Notes: generated by a model from the sequence alone, not told the origin. Shown: positions 43,000-54,729, numbered from the stretch's first letter. The stretch is DNA of 64,000 nucleotides from Sclerotiophoma versabilis (GCA_012274445.1 JAAROD010000015.1:3224001-3288000), one strand, 5' to 3'. Numbers and translations are program-made.

Positions 43000-43503
43000 G
43001 CAGGAAACAACAACTCCAACCAGAATGCCGGCAACCAAAACCAAGGCGCGGCCGACAACTCCACCGCCAACCCCGGCGCAGGAGCAGCAACAGGTGGAGC
43101 CTCGTCCCTCGCAGGCGCAGACTTCGGCAAATGCACCCCCACCATAATCTTCGAGGGTGGGCAGAATGGACGTCCGGCAGATGAATTCACATTCCAAATC
43201 GCAGATCCTCTTGCGCGCGGCGGCCAGTCAGAAGCACTGAACCCCAACATCATCACCAACGCGTTGTGCAACCAGCTCACCAATGTGTGCGACGCGAACG
43301 ATGCGGCCAAGGCGGCGTGCGCGGATGCGAAGGCCCAGGTTGAGGCTGCCGGTACAAGGGATAAGAGTACCGCGGACCTGTTCAACTCGGCTCTGGGCTT
43401 CGCTGGTGCTGTGACCAACCCGGATGGTGGGCCCGCTGACAAGCCGGCTGCTTCTGGCAATGCCAACAGGAAGAGGGGAATGAGGAGGGGACTGAGGTTG
43501 TAA
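42210..43503 (+). CDS. Secreted protein with long Gln-Asn repeat
   Basis: Two exons (42210-42389, 42451-43503) encode 410 residues. An N-terminal signal peptide (MISKALLITALIAYVEA) is followed by RFGQEQLPIQAI and a conserved Cys-containing domain (NACAK, then FANNNVQNVCGDPSLPATAELRG) found in many ascomycete secreted proteins of unknown function. The middle is a low-complexity Gln/Asn/Gly/Ala region with 14 consecutive Asn-Gln units. The C-terminal domain has more Cys (FGKCTPTIIFEGG, NALCNQLTNVC, KAACADAK) and a basic end (NRKRGMRRGLRL). Secretion is well supported. A cell-wall or biofilm role is a guess from composition. Antisense frames over the repeat are artefacts of its stop-free sequence. 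Confidence 0.87.
42913..42999 (+). repeat. AACCAG hexanucleotide array coding Asn-Gln
   Basis: One AACCAA unit (42913-42918), thirteen AACCAG units (42919-42996) and a final AAC form an uninterrupted in-frame array. Just upstream, a block of about 23 bp (core CAGCAAGGCGCAGGCAATGG) is present twice, near 42844 and 42886. The array is likely to vary in length between isolates by slippage. Confidence 0.95.
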
Positions 43504-43528
43504 GGGGTGTGGCTGTGAGCCGTGGAGG

Positions 43529-43708
43529 TTTTTCAGAGCATAGCTCTCCTTTGACTCTGGAATTGTGGTTGCGGAGGAAGAAGGGTTGACCAACTATGGT
43601 TTTCAGCGCAAAGCTGCTCTACAACCCAATTCGCCGTTATCGGCAATAACGAGTACGCGGAAGTAGTGGCCAGGCAGGGTTTCAGAGCAAAGTTCCCCTC
43701 CGACCCTG
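43529..43708 (+). repeat. Three dispersed copies of a 30-bp element downstream of the secreted-protein gene
   Basis: Copies begin near 43529, 43599 and 43679 and share the core TTTCAG[A/C]GCA[A/T]AG[C/T]T, followed by a CT-rich part and ending in a GACYCTG-like string in copies 1 and 3. Spacing is 70 and 80 bp. The first contains a small inverted repeat (AGAGC-ATA-GCTCT). They probably lie in the 3' untranslated region or terminator area. Confidence 0.5.
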
Positions 43709-43886
43709 TGCCACTGTTTGGATGGATGTTGGAATGTATTGATAGGGATTTCGCTCTTATCTTTTCTTTTGTGAGTATGTAAGATATGAAGGATGGCCAC
43801 GAGCACATGAATATACACCTTTTCAATCCTCCCACATTGCTTCTGCATCGACCCTATATCGTCCACTCTAATGTTCCACTCGCGCC

Positions 43887-45173
43887 TCAAACATCTCCAG
43901 CATGCTCCTTTCTCTCTCCTTTACCCTTACCCAGTCCACTTCCCTTACCTAAGCGCTCAAAATCCTCCCACACATGTCTACTCCCCGGTCCAAACTTGTT
44001 AGCGCCCTCCATCTCGGCACGAATCCTCTCCCACCTCTCCCTAAATTCAAACTCCAACTGCTCCAATACTTCAGTATCATCCCCAGGATGCATCACAAAC
44101 TCGTCAGGTTTGATGCCGAGGCTCTGGGCCTTGTTCTCCATATCGTCTACGGAAGGTGAGGAGCGGATGTAGCACGGTGGATGGTAAAGGGCGACATAAT
44201 TGGTTCGAGCCGTGCCGATAGAGTGATGAGGAAGTCCATCTGCGGTCTTCATCGCTCGCATCCTTGCCAATGCTGTGCGGCATTCAGATAGGTTATCGTA
44301 GCGTTTTAATCTGGCTTCGTGCTCCTTCACGAGTTCCTCAGATTCATGTTCCGGCCGTGATTGGTGTGGAATCGATGGAGTTTTATGGAAGTGGAGTCTT
44401 TGATGATCAAGAAGGTTGGATCGTGGTGAGGTTGGGGTGTCTTGCGGTTGGAACATGCGAAGTAGGTGACGAGAATTTGCTACTGGAGCAGAGCGCGGTA
44501 TTTCATTGACGCGTAGAGTTTGCTGAATGAGTCGCTGACGTTGGCAACGGGGTACGTGTCGAGACTCAATCTGTTCACGGACATGCAAAGGCAGGCCATC
44601 TGCATCCAAAACAGTTGCAATTGTGCAGCCAGTGCGGATATTGTGCTCACCTGCTTGGCAACGCCCGATCTCTTGTAGGATGAGCTCGATCTCTTCATCG
44701 GACTCGATCTGCTCAAGAGCCTCGTTCAGTTGCTCAATATGCCTGCGCATGGGCTGAAGATACTCTGATTTGAGAGCCAGACCCTGCTTGGTCGTCCATG
44801 ATCTCTCATACCATTCCAGGTTCACCGGCCCCCTCAGGAAAAGATCTAGCAACGTCATACGTCCAATTTCCAGGAAGAACAGATCACGATCCATGCACTC
44901 TCGGCCCAACTCAGGGTCTTTCCAATGACAGAATTCGCGCAGTTCAAGGAGTCTTGCAAGATCCAGGTCATGTATGTCAAAATCGTTGGGATCGGGAAAG
45001 CCTAGTGGTAGCGGAGTGGTTATGGAGGCCCACCCATTGCAGTGCAAAGATCGGCCGGTTACCCATAGGAGGCTGTTCCAGCAGCTATTTTTACCTAAAT
45101 CTTGGAAGAGTTTTGCGTAGTCGATACCGCACTGACGCTTGAAATTAGGGTTGATAGTCGAGGTGTCTGACAT
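43887..45173 (-). CDS. Unrecognised 428-residue protein
   Basis: A single-exon gene beginning MSDTSTINPNFKRQCG. The sequence is hydrophilic with balanced composition. It has a region LARLLELREFCHWKDPELG near residue 72, predicted helices rich in Glu/Leu (HIEQLNEALEQIESDEEIE) and a Gly/Lys-rich C-terminus. There is no signal peptide, membrane segment or catalytic motif that I recognise. The C-terminal helix LEQLEFEFRERWERIRAEME may be coiled coil. It is probably an ascomycete-specific protein of unknown function. Confidence 0.7.
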   Translation of the reverse strand: MSDTSTINPNFKRQCGIDYAKLFQDLGKNSCWNSLLWVTGRSLHCNGWASITTPLPLGFPDPNDFDIHDLDLARLLELREFCHWKDPELGRECMDRDLFFLEIGRMTLLDLFLRGPVNLEWYERSWTTKQGLALKSEYLQPMRRHIEQLNEALEQIESDEEIELILQEIGRCQAGEHNIRTGCTIATVLDADGLPLHVREQIESRHVPRCQRQRLIQQTLRVNEIPRSAPVANSRHLLRMFQPQDTPTSPRSNLLDHQRLHFHKTPSIPHQSRPEHESEELVKEHEARLKRYDNLSECRTALARMRAMKTADGLPHHSIGTARTNYVALYHPPCYIRSSPSVDDMENKAQSLGIKPDEFVMHPGDDTEVLEQLEFEFRERWERIRAEMEGANKFGPGSRHVWEDFERLGKGSGLGKGKGERKEHAGDV

Positions 45174-45762
45174 GGTGATTTGCTCAGGACTTGTGCCAAA
45201 TTGTTGTTCTTGGTCAATGATCTTAAGGTTTTTCTTGGTGCGAGGCTTGTTGCGGTGTTGAAAAGATATGGGGCGTGGAGTTGGAAAGTCATATACCTAA
45301 GGTATATATGTTCGTACTTCACTAATAAGTGACATGCACGTGTGAAGCATGGAGGTGCAATCACGGATTACAGAAGAAATTGCACTGAGGTTGACAATGT
45401 AATTTCGGACTTTTTGAAGAATTGAATCTCACTTGTTTGAACCATCACTGATAGAGAGCCTCGCGGGTCATTCCTTGCTTGCTGAATGCGGCATCGACTG
45501 ATAACCATGCGGCTGTCTGCTCACCACATCACTCTACCCACCCCATCACAGGTATCAGAATTCAAGCAGTTCATCTTCCTTAACACATAAACCTTACTTC
45601 ACACCGTCATTGGATATAAACTGTTCCAACACACACTCTCTCTTCTTCCTCAAAACACAGCACAGAAACACAGCTAACAACAAGGGACCAGCTCAACGAT
45701 TCCAGTAAACCGACTACACAACAACTGCACCTCTCGAAAACAAGAAAAACAACATTTACATC
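45174..45762. promoter_or_regulatory. Divergent promoter of two unrecognised genes
   Basis: 589 bp between the start at 45173 (minus) and the start at 45763 (plus). The side facing the plus-strand gene has A- and C-rich sequence directly before the ATG (AACAACATTTACATCATG), as in expressed fungal genes. Confidence 0.5.
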
Positions 45763-46191
45763 ATGTATGGACGTCCTCACAGCCACAGAATGTTTCCTAG
45801 CATGATGGCTCCCTACGATCGTATGGAAGGACTTCCCGGCAGGCGCCGACCTGATCCTTACAGTTACAATAGTGGCAGTGATGACGACGAACGTCAGAGG
45901 TCTAGACCTGTTATGCCACCTCGTGTCGGTGCGGGCGGTTTTCTTGGACAGGGTGGACTCGATCGGCATAGACCGGGTCCATACGGCGACGACGGGGATG
46001 ACGAGGATGATGGCTGCGCACTGGTTGGAGGCTACCGCGTTTGTCCCCAACACCGTCACTTGGCGGAAATGATGTCTGGTGGACCTGGAGGCCGTGGTGG
46101 CATGGAAGGATACGGCGGGTGCTTCGGTGGTCGCTCGGGTCGTGTAGGTCGATATGGTGGTGGAGTGAGTGAGCGTCCGTCGGGGTTCTGA
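45763..46191 (+). CDS. Small Gly/Arg-rich protein, unknown
   Basis: A 142-residue open frame (MYGRPHSHRMFPSMM). It is rich in Gly, Arg, Pro and Asp, with an acidic cluster (YGDDGDDEDDGC) and a short Cys/His part (CALVGGYRVCPQHRHLAEMM). The C-terminal third is Gly-rich (GGPGGRGGMEGYGGCFGG). There is no signal peptide, so it is probably intracellular. The ATG context and the A/C-rich leader support a real gene. No family is recognised. Confidence 0.55.
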   Translation: MYGRPHSHRMFPSMMAPYDRMEGLPGRRRPDPYSYNSGSDDDERQRSRPVMPPRVGAGGFLGQGGLDRHRPGPYGDDGDDEDDGCALVGGYRVCPQHRHLAEMMSGGPGGRGGMEGYGGCFGGRSGRVGRYGGGVSERPSGF

Positions 46192-46411
46192 GTCTTCTGG
46201 CGACTACTAGATGCTCCTTGGGCGCTCCCAGATTTGGGAGACAGCTCAAAGAGGCATGGTAGACACTGCGGTCTATAGCTGCAGGAATGGAGTACAAATC
46301 GTAGATAGTCAACAGATGTGTCGAATCTACCCACACCCGTAGCAATGCAACTCTTGATATCGGTGATAAGAAACGCAACTCTATGCAACAAACTGACTGA
46401 CTAGACCATCC

Positions 46412-48258
46412 TCACGCTCTCCCTCCCTCCTTCAACTTCCAAGCCTGTACAATCCGTTTCGCAACACCGTCTCCACTCCACCAAGCCCCAGTAACCGTGC
46501 CCAGCGCCACAAAAGGCGCCGTATGCTCTCCCGCCAACCACAGACCCCTCTCCGGCACACCCTTCCTCATGACCTCAACATCCTCATCGCCCCTCTCCAA
46601 CCCAACTTGGAAATTCGCATATGATCCGTACCCTGCTAGTTCATCATTCGCCCAGGCCGTTGCTAGAACATGACTCGGCCGGTGCTCCGCATTTTCCGGA
46701 TCGAAGTTCGGCAACTTGGAGTAGTATGGCCTGAAGAATTCAATCAGTGCGTGTTTCTGCTCTGCGACATCGGTATGTTTGGTGACCAGGTCTGCGATGT
46801 GCTTGCTCGTCGGGCCGTATGTGTAGAACAGTAGTGTTGGGTGTGCGGTGGGACCAGGCAGCGCGGCGAGGTTGACGGCTTCTTGGTTCCAATGCTCGGG
46901 GTTTGTGGAAGAAGCGTAGGAGGGCGCAATGAAAGATGTGAAGCCAGCGTAGTGCGAAGGGTCGACGGGGGAGTCGGCAGCACCAAGTTGGTGGACTGGA
47001 GCGGTTGTTGCTGGGACGTTAGGTATTGTTGGCGAGGTTGCAGACGTAGATAGGCGCCGCGAATTAGAGTTGTGTTTGGTGGAGGTGGATTTATTCCAGA
47101 ATGCGGATGGGAAGGTGATGTAGACCTAGCTTTGTCAGTAACTTGATGCTTGATATGTAGTGATCACACTGCAGACTAACCTTGTCCAAGTGTCCGTACC
47201 CAATCGCTCCAATGCTTTCTTGTAACCTTTGCGGCAACGCCGGCTCAAATGCGTTGAGATTCGTCTTCAGCCAGCCCAGTGGTGCCGTCATAATAACCTC
47301 GTCGAATGTTTCCTTTTGCGTGCCCATAGGCCCCTCAAACTCTACAGTCACTGATGGATCTGCGCCCTCATTGCTCGAATGCGAGATGAGCTTCTTCACC
47401 CTGCATCGATAGCATATGCCTGCTTCTTCAGCCGGATAGGCAATCTGCTCAAGTACTTTCTTGTACGTTCCCGCCACGAACAAATTCTCCCCATCGATAC
47501 ACTCTTCCATCCAGAAGAATTTCAGACTCTGTTTCTGAATTTCACTTCCCACAAACGCACCCCACATCTCTGACATCTGCAAAATAGTTTTCCTCTTATT
47601 TTTCGCTTCCTCCTCTTTCTCATCAAGAAACAGCTTCTCCACCGCTTCTTCAAAAAAGTTATACAAGCTCGTCTTCGGATCTATTGTCGCGGACTGTTCG
47701 TTTGAGTGCTTCATCGCCTGTTCGATGATGCCCCACACAAGCTCTGTGTTCTCCGCTGCCTCTTTATCAGGCAAGTAGTTACCCAGAGCATCAACGACAG
47801 ATTGCCGACCATCCCAATTCATAGTCGTTGTCTTTGTCTCCCTGGCGAGGTCAAGAATAGGGTTATTCTCTGTGCCGTGAATCCAGTTGGGGCCGCTTTA
47901 TAGTCGATCAGTTACTGCTTCTTAGCTAAAGAACAGAGCACACCTACAGATCAACTAGATGCTCGCCCACCTTCCCCTGACAGAAACGTCCACCAACTCG
48001 GTTCCGTCCCTCAAAAATAGTCACTTTGGCCCCATGCTTGAGTAGCACGTCTGCACAACGCAAGCCAGCTACGCCAGCACCTACGATACCGATGTGCGGC
48101 ATCCTTCCTGCTGCTCTTCGAAGCATGGGTGCTGAGTCGCCGTCCGAGTTCGGCAGATCGAGATGTATGCGGTTGGTCGTCGCACTAGAGCCCGCAACGA
48201 CGGTATTTGGACTGTTGTGAGGTTTGTAAGCCCGGTTCTCGTTGCCTATGTTGCCCAT
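46412..48258 (-). CDS. FAD-dependent amine oxidase, polyamine-oxidase-like
   Basis: Three exons (47948-48258, 47181-47895, 46412-47125) encode 579 residues of the flavin amine oxidase family. The dinucleotide-binding motif is GIVGAGVAGL (Gly60 to Gly65), followed by Glu83 in TIFEGRNRVGGRF, which holds the ribose. Further family signals are LGPNWIHGT, TAPLGWLK, GYGHLDKVYITFP and the C-terminal FAD motif GLWLAGEHTAPFVALGTVTGAW. Substrates in the family include polyamines and lysine side chains; the WIHG motif is typical of polyamine- or LSD1-related oxidases. The first about 50 residues are low complexity and not a clear targeting signal. All phases close. Confidence 0.9.
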
Positions 48259-49396
48259 GGCTGTAGATACGATTGGAGAATGAGCTTAAAAAAAGCGAAT
48301 GAGGATATCAGACGCGCAGCAGATGTGCAGCTTATACGTAAAAGTAGAGCCTCCTTGGATAGGCTTTGAATGTGTGAAGGCTGGATTCTTCTCGGAGCAA
48401 GGCTACATTCTCATAATCGCCTCGTACGGTGATGCACTCGTCTGATACGAAATGGCTGTCAACCATACTTAGACATACTGAGGCCGGCGAGCGTAGGATC
48501 AGACCACACACTTGAGAAGGAATGAGGAGTGAGCAACGCCAAGCATGTAGTGGCGTCGAACTACGGGAAAAGAGACAATACTTGGTAAAACAAAGGTATC
48601 GAGCCAAAAAAGTACTCACCTGATAGCCATTGAACCTCAAAAACCGTTTAGGCAGTATGGTGGTCGCGTGATTGCTTTGCAGAGCCTCAAGTCTGCAAGA
48701 TGGCACGAACATAGAGCAAGAGGGTGTAGGGTACTAGCGCGTGATAAGACATTTTACCTTGCTGACAGGAGGCGCTAACCGATCTGGTTGCCACGAGGAC
48801 TCCTGGTGACGCTCATTGGGTAATAGCTACGGAGAGGCTTATAAGGCAGCATGTACACATTCAGAACATTCGTCACTGATGCAGATGTATACAGTTGTTC
48901 AGTAAAAGAGTGTGACATTTAGGTTCTTATCCTATACAGTCCACCCAGCCTTTGTACTGTCGTACTTCCTTCAGCTTCCTACACCCTTCTTACATGGGTA
49001 ACAAACAAAAGCTCAAAGAGTGCAATGAGCTCTAGCCGCGGGCGCAGAGCTCGATGTCCGTCAAGTATAGATTCTTCCAGCGTACTTGACCCCAGAAACG
49101 TGCAGATAACAAATACAGTCATCCGCGAGCTCATTAAAAGCAGTTCGCATAAAGGTCAGGAACACAAGAAAGTCAAGAAAGATCTCCTGGAGCCCTGCAG
49201 GAGGGCTAGAGGAGAGACGAATGGTAATAGTAGTATTTGAAAAATGGAAGCAGATCTGGAATTCCCTGTATGCACTTCGCCAGACACAGAGAAGAAGGAA
49301 AGAGTCGTAACGGGCCGTAAAACTGTGGTATCGTAAAGATACTTCAGTGGTATGCACAAAGGAAACTAGTTCCTAGTGATGGATCTTCCAGATCTC
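48259..49396. other. Intergenic, no gene seen
   Basis: About 1.14 kb with short frames only. It holds the promoter of the amine oxidase and the 3' flank of the next minus-strand gene. Confidence 0.5.
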
Positions 49397-50974
49397 TTAG
49401 AACATAGTACTCTTGCGCTTCTCAGCGCTAGTGAAGATGAGCTTCGGTGTCGAGCGGCGCTGGCCCAGAGTGGGGCGCACATCAACAAAGCCCTCCTCGC
49501 TGCTCACACTCGTAGCAGTGTAAGAGCGGTCGATGGAGGTTCCACGGGAGCGCTCCTTTGAAGCCTGACGCTCCGAGCCAATCGCGCCGTTGGCAACAGC
49601 ACGAAGGCTGCCGATGCTGGGCCTGCCGGAAAGGCTACCGCTGCCGCCGCTGCGAACGCTGTCGGAATCGTTGTCTGAAGAGGGGAAGTTCTCGCTAGCC
49701 GGGGAAGAGCTGCCGCTACCGTTGCGCTGACCTCGACGGCCGATGCCGGCACGGACAAGGTTGCTGATTGCCTGGCGGCGCTGACGAGCAGCGAAGTTCT
49801 TGCTACCCTCGTGCTTGGAGGTAGGGCTGGCCTTGAGCTCTTCGATCGAAGGTGGCCCACGGGGCTGACGGACAGGATGCTCTCCAGCACGCGCCTGACC
49901 AGGTCCGAACGTGCCGGTCATGGGCGTGGCTGGGAAACCAACAGAACGAACAAAGGCGGACTTGGGACCCGCAGGCATCTCAGCGCTGGAGTCAAGCGCA
50001 AGCGACGAGGGCTGCTTCTTGTGGCCACGACGGAAAGCGTTCGCAGACGGCGGGGGAAGAGGAACGACATCCTGGGGTGGTGTCAATGACTTCTTGGGAG
50101 GTGATGTGCTGCGAGCCCACGGGCTGGGGTTGACCTCGTTGGGGGGAGAGACGTGGAGGACAGGAGTATCGACCTTGGGAGGAGAAGGCGCGAATCCGGG
50201 AGTTGGCGGTGGTGGGGAGTGCGACAGGTTGTCCTCCTGGTGGTATGTGGGGTCGACCACGTACTGGTACTGACCAGTCATGTGGTTAAAAACGAGGTAG
50301 ATCCCAGGCTGGCCAGTCTCCTGCACAGCCGGAGCGCTCTGCTGGAACTGCTGACCGTAGGCGTTGGTCAAGGGTGTGGCAGGGAACTGCTGCTGACGCA
50401 TGCCGTTTAGGGTCATGTTGCCGAACTGCTGAGCAGTGAGAGCCAGAAGCTGCTGCTGAAGCTGCTGCTGCCTCTGGGCAAGGTAGGCCTCAGTAGCGAG
50501 AAGCTGAGCGGCAACAGCGGGATCCATCTCGCCATCATCGTACTGCATCGTGGGAGGAGCCAGAACCTGGTCGTAAAGCATGTGCTGTTGGTTGAACTGG
50601 TTGTTGACACCACCAAAGCCGGAACCGACGGCAGTCTGCGGACCATTCTGATTGAAGTTCCTGGACATACGGTTGTTCTGGTTGCCACCGATGCTGTGCT
50701 GGCGCTGGTTGTAGGGAGCAGATGCGGGAGGCTGAGCAGACGAAGGTGTCTTGGGCGCAGTGCGGAGGCCGGCCAGAAGGTGAGAGCGGCTGGTGCGAGG
50801 AGTCTGAACCTCGTTCTCGGCGATCGAGGCCACCTTGGGTGGGGAGGCGACGCTGAGACGCTTAAGGGCAGCACCCTTACCGCGAGACGAAAAGCTCGAG
50901 GTAGGGTTGCCGAAGCCCTGGGGTTGGAAGTTGTTGTAGGACATTTGAGCAAGACCGCCAGCGTCCATGCTCAT
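49397..50974 (-). CDS. Low-complexity Gln/Pro/Ser-rich protein, unknown
   Basis: A single-exon frame of 525 residues from MSMDAGGLAQMS. It is mostly disordered: a Gln-rich part (AQRQQQLQQQLLALTAQQFG), a short conserved-looking segment GIYLVFNHMTGQYQYVVD, Pro-rich spacers (SPPPPTPGFAP) and a basic segment (FAARQRRQAISNLVRAGIGRRG) near residue 415 that may bind nucleic acid or partner proteins. Ser/Thr-Pro sites are frequent, suggesting phosphorylation. The composition suits an RNA-binding or polarity regulator, but no named family is recognised. An upstream exon cannot be excluded. Confidence 0.75.
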   Translation of the reverse strand: MSMDAGGLAQMSYNNFQPQGFGNPTSSFSSRGKGAALKRLSVASPPKVASIAENEVQTPRTSRSHLLAGLRTAPKTPSSAQPPASAPYNQRQHSIGGNQNNRMSRNFNQNGPQTAVGSGFGGVNNQFNQQHMLYDQVLAPPTMQYDDGEMDPAVAAQLLATEAYLAQRQQQLQQQLLALTAQQFGNMTLNGMRQQQFPATPLTNAYGQQFQQSAPAVQETGQPGIYLVFNHMTGQYQYVVDPTYHQEDNLSHSPPPPTPGFAPSPPKVDTPVLHVSPPNEVNPSPWARSTSPPKKSLTPPQDVVPLPPPSANAFRRGHKKQPSSLALDSSAEMPAGPKSAFVRSVGFPATPMTGTFGPGQARAGEHPVRQPRGPPSIEELKASPTSKHEGSKNFAARQRRQAISNLVRAGIGRRGQRNGSGSSSPASENFPSSDNDSDSVRSGGSGSLSGRPSIGSLRAVANGAIGSERQASKERSRGTSIDRSYTATSVSSEEGFVDVRPTLGQRRSTPKLIFTSAEKRKSTMF

Positions 50975-53900
50975 GTTGAAGTTGTTGAAGATTGCGAACA
51001 AAGGGTAAGGCTGCAACAAGATGCGCGGTGCACACCTGGAAAGATATAGAACGGAAGGTGGTGTCTCGAGTCGAAAGAGTCGCTGGAGACGGGCGCAAGG
51101 ATTGAGTTGCGATTACGGGATTAAGGATCGTACTGATCGTGATGGTAAGGTAGCGTTATGATCGAAGTCCGGCCAACAGGCAATTCAATGCAGTTGGAGC
51201 TATTAACAAAGGGTGCTTCAGTCGCGGTGTCCACTAGGTGATGGCTGTCAAAGGCAGGGTCCAACGCGTCTAGCTGAGGACGGCAGGAGCGATTGGCAGA
51301 ACAGGCAGGTGCGTGATGCAGGCGTGTTTGCAGCAGGAGTAGAGATGCACAAACAGTTGATGCGGCTGGTGGAGCGGTCGTGTTGCGGGCTTTTCTCTTT
51401 TCTCACAGGCGGAGCGACGGGACTGGCGCGCGCTCAAGAGGTCTCGGCGATTAGGTGGTGGATAAGCGGTCCAAACAAGCAGGACGTATAAGATGCAAAG
51501 CTGCACTGGGGCAGAGAAGAGAGTGAAGAGGTCGGAGGGAAAGGGCGAGAGCTCTGGAGGGGCCAGGAGAAAAGGTGACAAGCGGACGGGAGACGAGGGA
51601 AGCGAGTGGGCGCGACTATTTGATGCCCACTGGCTTCTGGCTGTCTTGGCTTTGTGCAGGGTGCGACTAGGGTGCAGATGGCTAGCTCCGCTTTGAGAGC
51701 ATGGCCCCTGACGCGCTGCAGCACTGGATGCAGACGCTGAAACAACGGCAGCCATGCGCAGATAGCGAAGGAGGGAGCGCCTGCTGCCCTGATCCTGCGC
51801 TGATCGCTGGTGCAGCAGCGTGCGCGGTGCATCCTCCTCTGATGCCGTGAAAGATCGAAGGCCCCCGTGATGGGCTGAATTCAGGGCCTTTCACGCTGGT
51901 CGCCCAAAGCAGCTAATGCTTCTGGCAGCACCAGGGTTCGCTGTCAAAGTACTGGACTCCCTGGCTGCACCTCGAGTCCGCCAGTCCACTCGAATTGCCA
52001 GCAGTGCCAGCAAGGGACGCCGTCTACAAACATGTCCGTCGAAACAGCGTCCGCTCATTGCTCGAGCAGCCGGGCCTTCGCACACCGCAAGACGCGCTCC
52101 ACCACGTCCATGGCGTCTGTCTGAGTGCGACGTCCAGTCATTCGTACCGGCCGGCGACTTTGACTGCCCTAACGGCGGCTCGAGTGTGTTCGACCACAGC
52201 TATTGGACAGCGTGCGTCCAGGCCAACTCCCGCCCGCAGTCAGCCACGAACAGCTGCTCTCACAATCTAATTATAAGCCATGCATCTTCACCGAGACACG
52301 ACCATCTCTCCTCGTGGACCGGTATGTGTGGATTGTTCTGTCCAACATTGCCGCCAGCATGCCGAAGTCCCCGTCCGCATTGAGCTGCTGCACGAGGCTG
52401 GCGAGACTCGACCGTTGCGCCGAGCGAGCCGCCGAACGTCTGTCAGCACCTCACGCTCGCTAGAGTCGGTCTTTCCACGCGCAATCTGCAATGCATTCCG
52501 CAATCCGCCCGGGGCCGGCAGCCTCCCGTGCTGACAAGCTTCACAGTGGCAGGTAACAATGTTCGTAAGGCATGTAAGGGCGCGCAACACCGCCTTGCCC
52601 TTACGCGTCACCTCTGAACATCGCACTTTCAAAGCTAACGTCCGCTTGCCTGGCCTCATCATGCTCTTTCGCTCTCCGTTCCATATGCCGGGGAAGCCCT
52701 GTTGATCCGGCCTGAAACGTCTCATTTGGCGGCCTGTGCTCCTCACTCATTTCGGTAGCACCGCCCTGCAGAACGCTTGCAAACTCTCGACCCAACTTGG
52801 GTCTCTGAAACGTGCTCTGGTCCTGGTTGGATTTGCGTTTCGTTCTCCAAGGCACCGGCACTCGAGAGCCTTACTCGAAAGCCCTGAGCGCATCTCGTTC
52901 ACGCAATCTTGTAGCGCATGTCCAGGTAATGATCGACTCTCACGTGACTTGCCTGCCCCATGCTGGCCCCTACTTGATGCTGCTACTATTGGCGCCTGAA
53001 ACCTCCCAGCTCCGTTATTACCTACTGCAAGGCAGATATTTACGCACGAAATACTTTGGTTTGGTAGGGCTGAGCGTAGGCTGAGCGTAGCCTTCGCTGC
53101 CGCCAACTGCCGCTCGCTACCAAAGACATCTAAGCGCAGCATCGAATAAACGCAATGTTTCACGTCCGACAGATGTCATGCGCGGCACGACGAGGTATCC
53201 TCCGCTCCCGCAGGCAGGATGAGGCAACGGCCTCGCCGTTCGCAATGCGGAGGAGATTAGATTGTTAACATTATATTGACCAGGGTGACGCACCCATGGT
53301 TGTGGAAGACCGGCTGCTCCACTTCCGTTTTTCTGGTTTCCTGCCTGTTCTCCAGCTGCCGAATCAGATATCATCGATGCTTGGTTTCGAAGACAGCAAA
53401 CGTCATCGAGCAAAGGACAACACCTTTCGCCTATTTGGGTTATCTTTGCAATTGGTTACAGTACGAGGGAAGATCACAATATCGTATGCGTTGCTGTTCT
53501 GTACACTCCAAATCCATACAGTCAGAATGACCTGAGTTCCTCTCTGCACCATTTGATGTCGGTATGCAAGTACCTGTTGCTCATGCTACGACAAAGACTA
53601 TCAGTCGGAGCTCGACAGAGCGAGAGGCAAGCCTCAGACAAACGTTAGGAACACTAAGGAGGAAAGTAACTTACAGACACTAAGACCTCTGCTGTCGACA
53701 AGTTCCCCAGTCTCGCTACGATTCACCTCAACCATCTGATCCTTTCCGGCCACGAATCTCATCGCCTAGCGTTCAAAGCATACTCAACCTCGGTCACCTA
53801 AAGCTGTTTCGGCATCTCGTACCCACCTCCGACGTCCCTCAACACCCACGACACGACCTCGCTGTAGCGCAAACCTTGTGTCTTCCACTTGTCACGCCTT

Positions 53901-54729
53901 CGATCTCGGTCTCGAACCTTACGTGTGGATATCAAACTCGTACGATTTCATGCTTTGAGAATGTCGAAACTTGACAGCTTGGAATGAAACGGCGCTCCAT
54001 TGTTGGCAGGGATGGAGGGGATGATGTGTGAAACGGCGACAGGTGGCTAGTGGGTGAGCCGACGACGTTCAATAAATCGCTTGGCGATGGGCTGAAGATA
54101 ATATGGCTATCGAAAGGAGTGAAAGATTTAAATTCAAACAGGGTGGTAAGTTTTTGGGGACCAGCTCTGGAGTTTTGTCGAGCAAGACTGTAATCACTTG
54201 ATCAATCAAATCACCCACCCACTTCAAACGCTCCCTCGTATCTACCACATGTCCTTGCAATTTTGCTCTTGGATATTTGATGTCTTTGTCCGCGTTACAC
54301 TATTGGACCCCTGCTGCTCACACCGTTCTTCCACAAAAATTCCTCACCACTCACCTTCCTGCCTTGAGACTCAGAAAACACAACGATACTTACGCTACTC
54401 GCAGAACATCCACACGAAAAATTCCCACAATGTTTGCCCCTCCCTTCCGCTACGCCTGGGGCCGTCACTATGGATGCCCCTCAGGCTCTCCTCAGTTAAC
54501 GCATTCGCTCTTCCATTTGTACGTCTCAATCCTAGGTTCTGATAATCCAATTGCAGCGCGTCAGCAGTGCCTAGAATTACTGGAAGGGTGAGGTAACGTG
54601 CAAAGCGGTGCACATGGTGGTCAAGACAGAGGACAGTAAGTTGCTTAACAAGGCTAACAGCAAGGGGAGCAGCTAGATGAGCAGCAAGGAATTAGAGATT
54701 GCTGCTACAAAGAACAGACAGGGATAGGC
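50975..54729. other. 3.7-kb region with no confident gene
   Basis: The longest gene-poor stretch of the window. The first about 1 kb upstream of 50974 is GC- and purine-rich on the plus strand and may be a long leader of the minus-strand gene. An 11-bp unit (GCTGAGCGTAG) is duplicated in tandem at 53069-53090. A 53-codon frame at 54430 has a good ATG context (CACAATG) but no support. No RNA gene or mobile element was recognised. Confidence 0.5.

Noticed and set aside
42445..43466. Two long minus-strand frames (250 and 299 codons) with Leu-Val and Trp-Phe repeats
   Set aside because: They are antisense to the Gln-Asn array; the hexanucleotide repeat has no stop in several frames, so long open frames are an artefact.
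54430..54596. Small gene with a good ATG context (CACAATG)
   Set aside because: The unspliced product is 53 residues without any motif, and the only splice option needs a 38-bp intron, too short for fungi.
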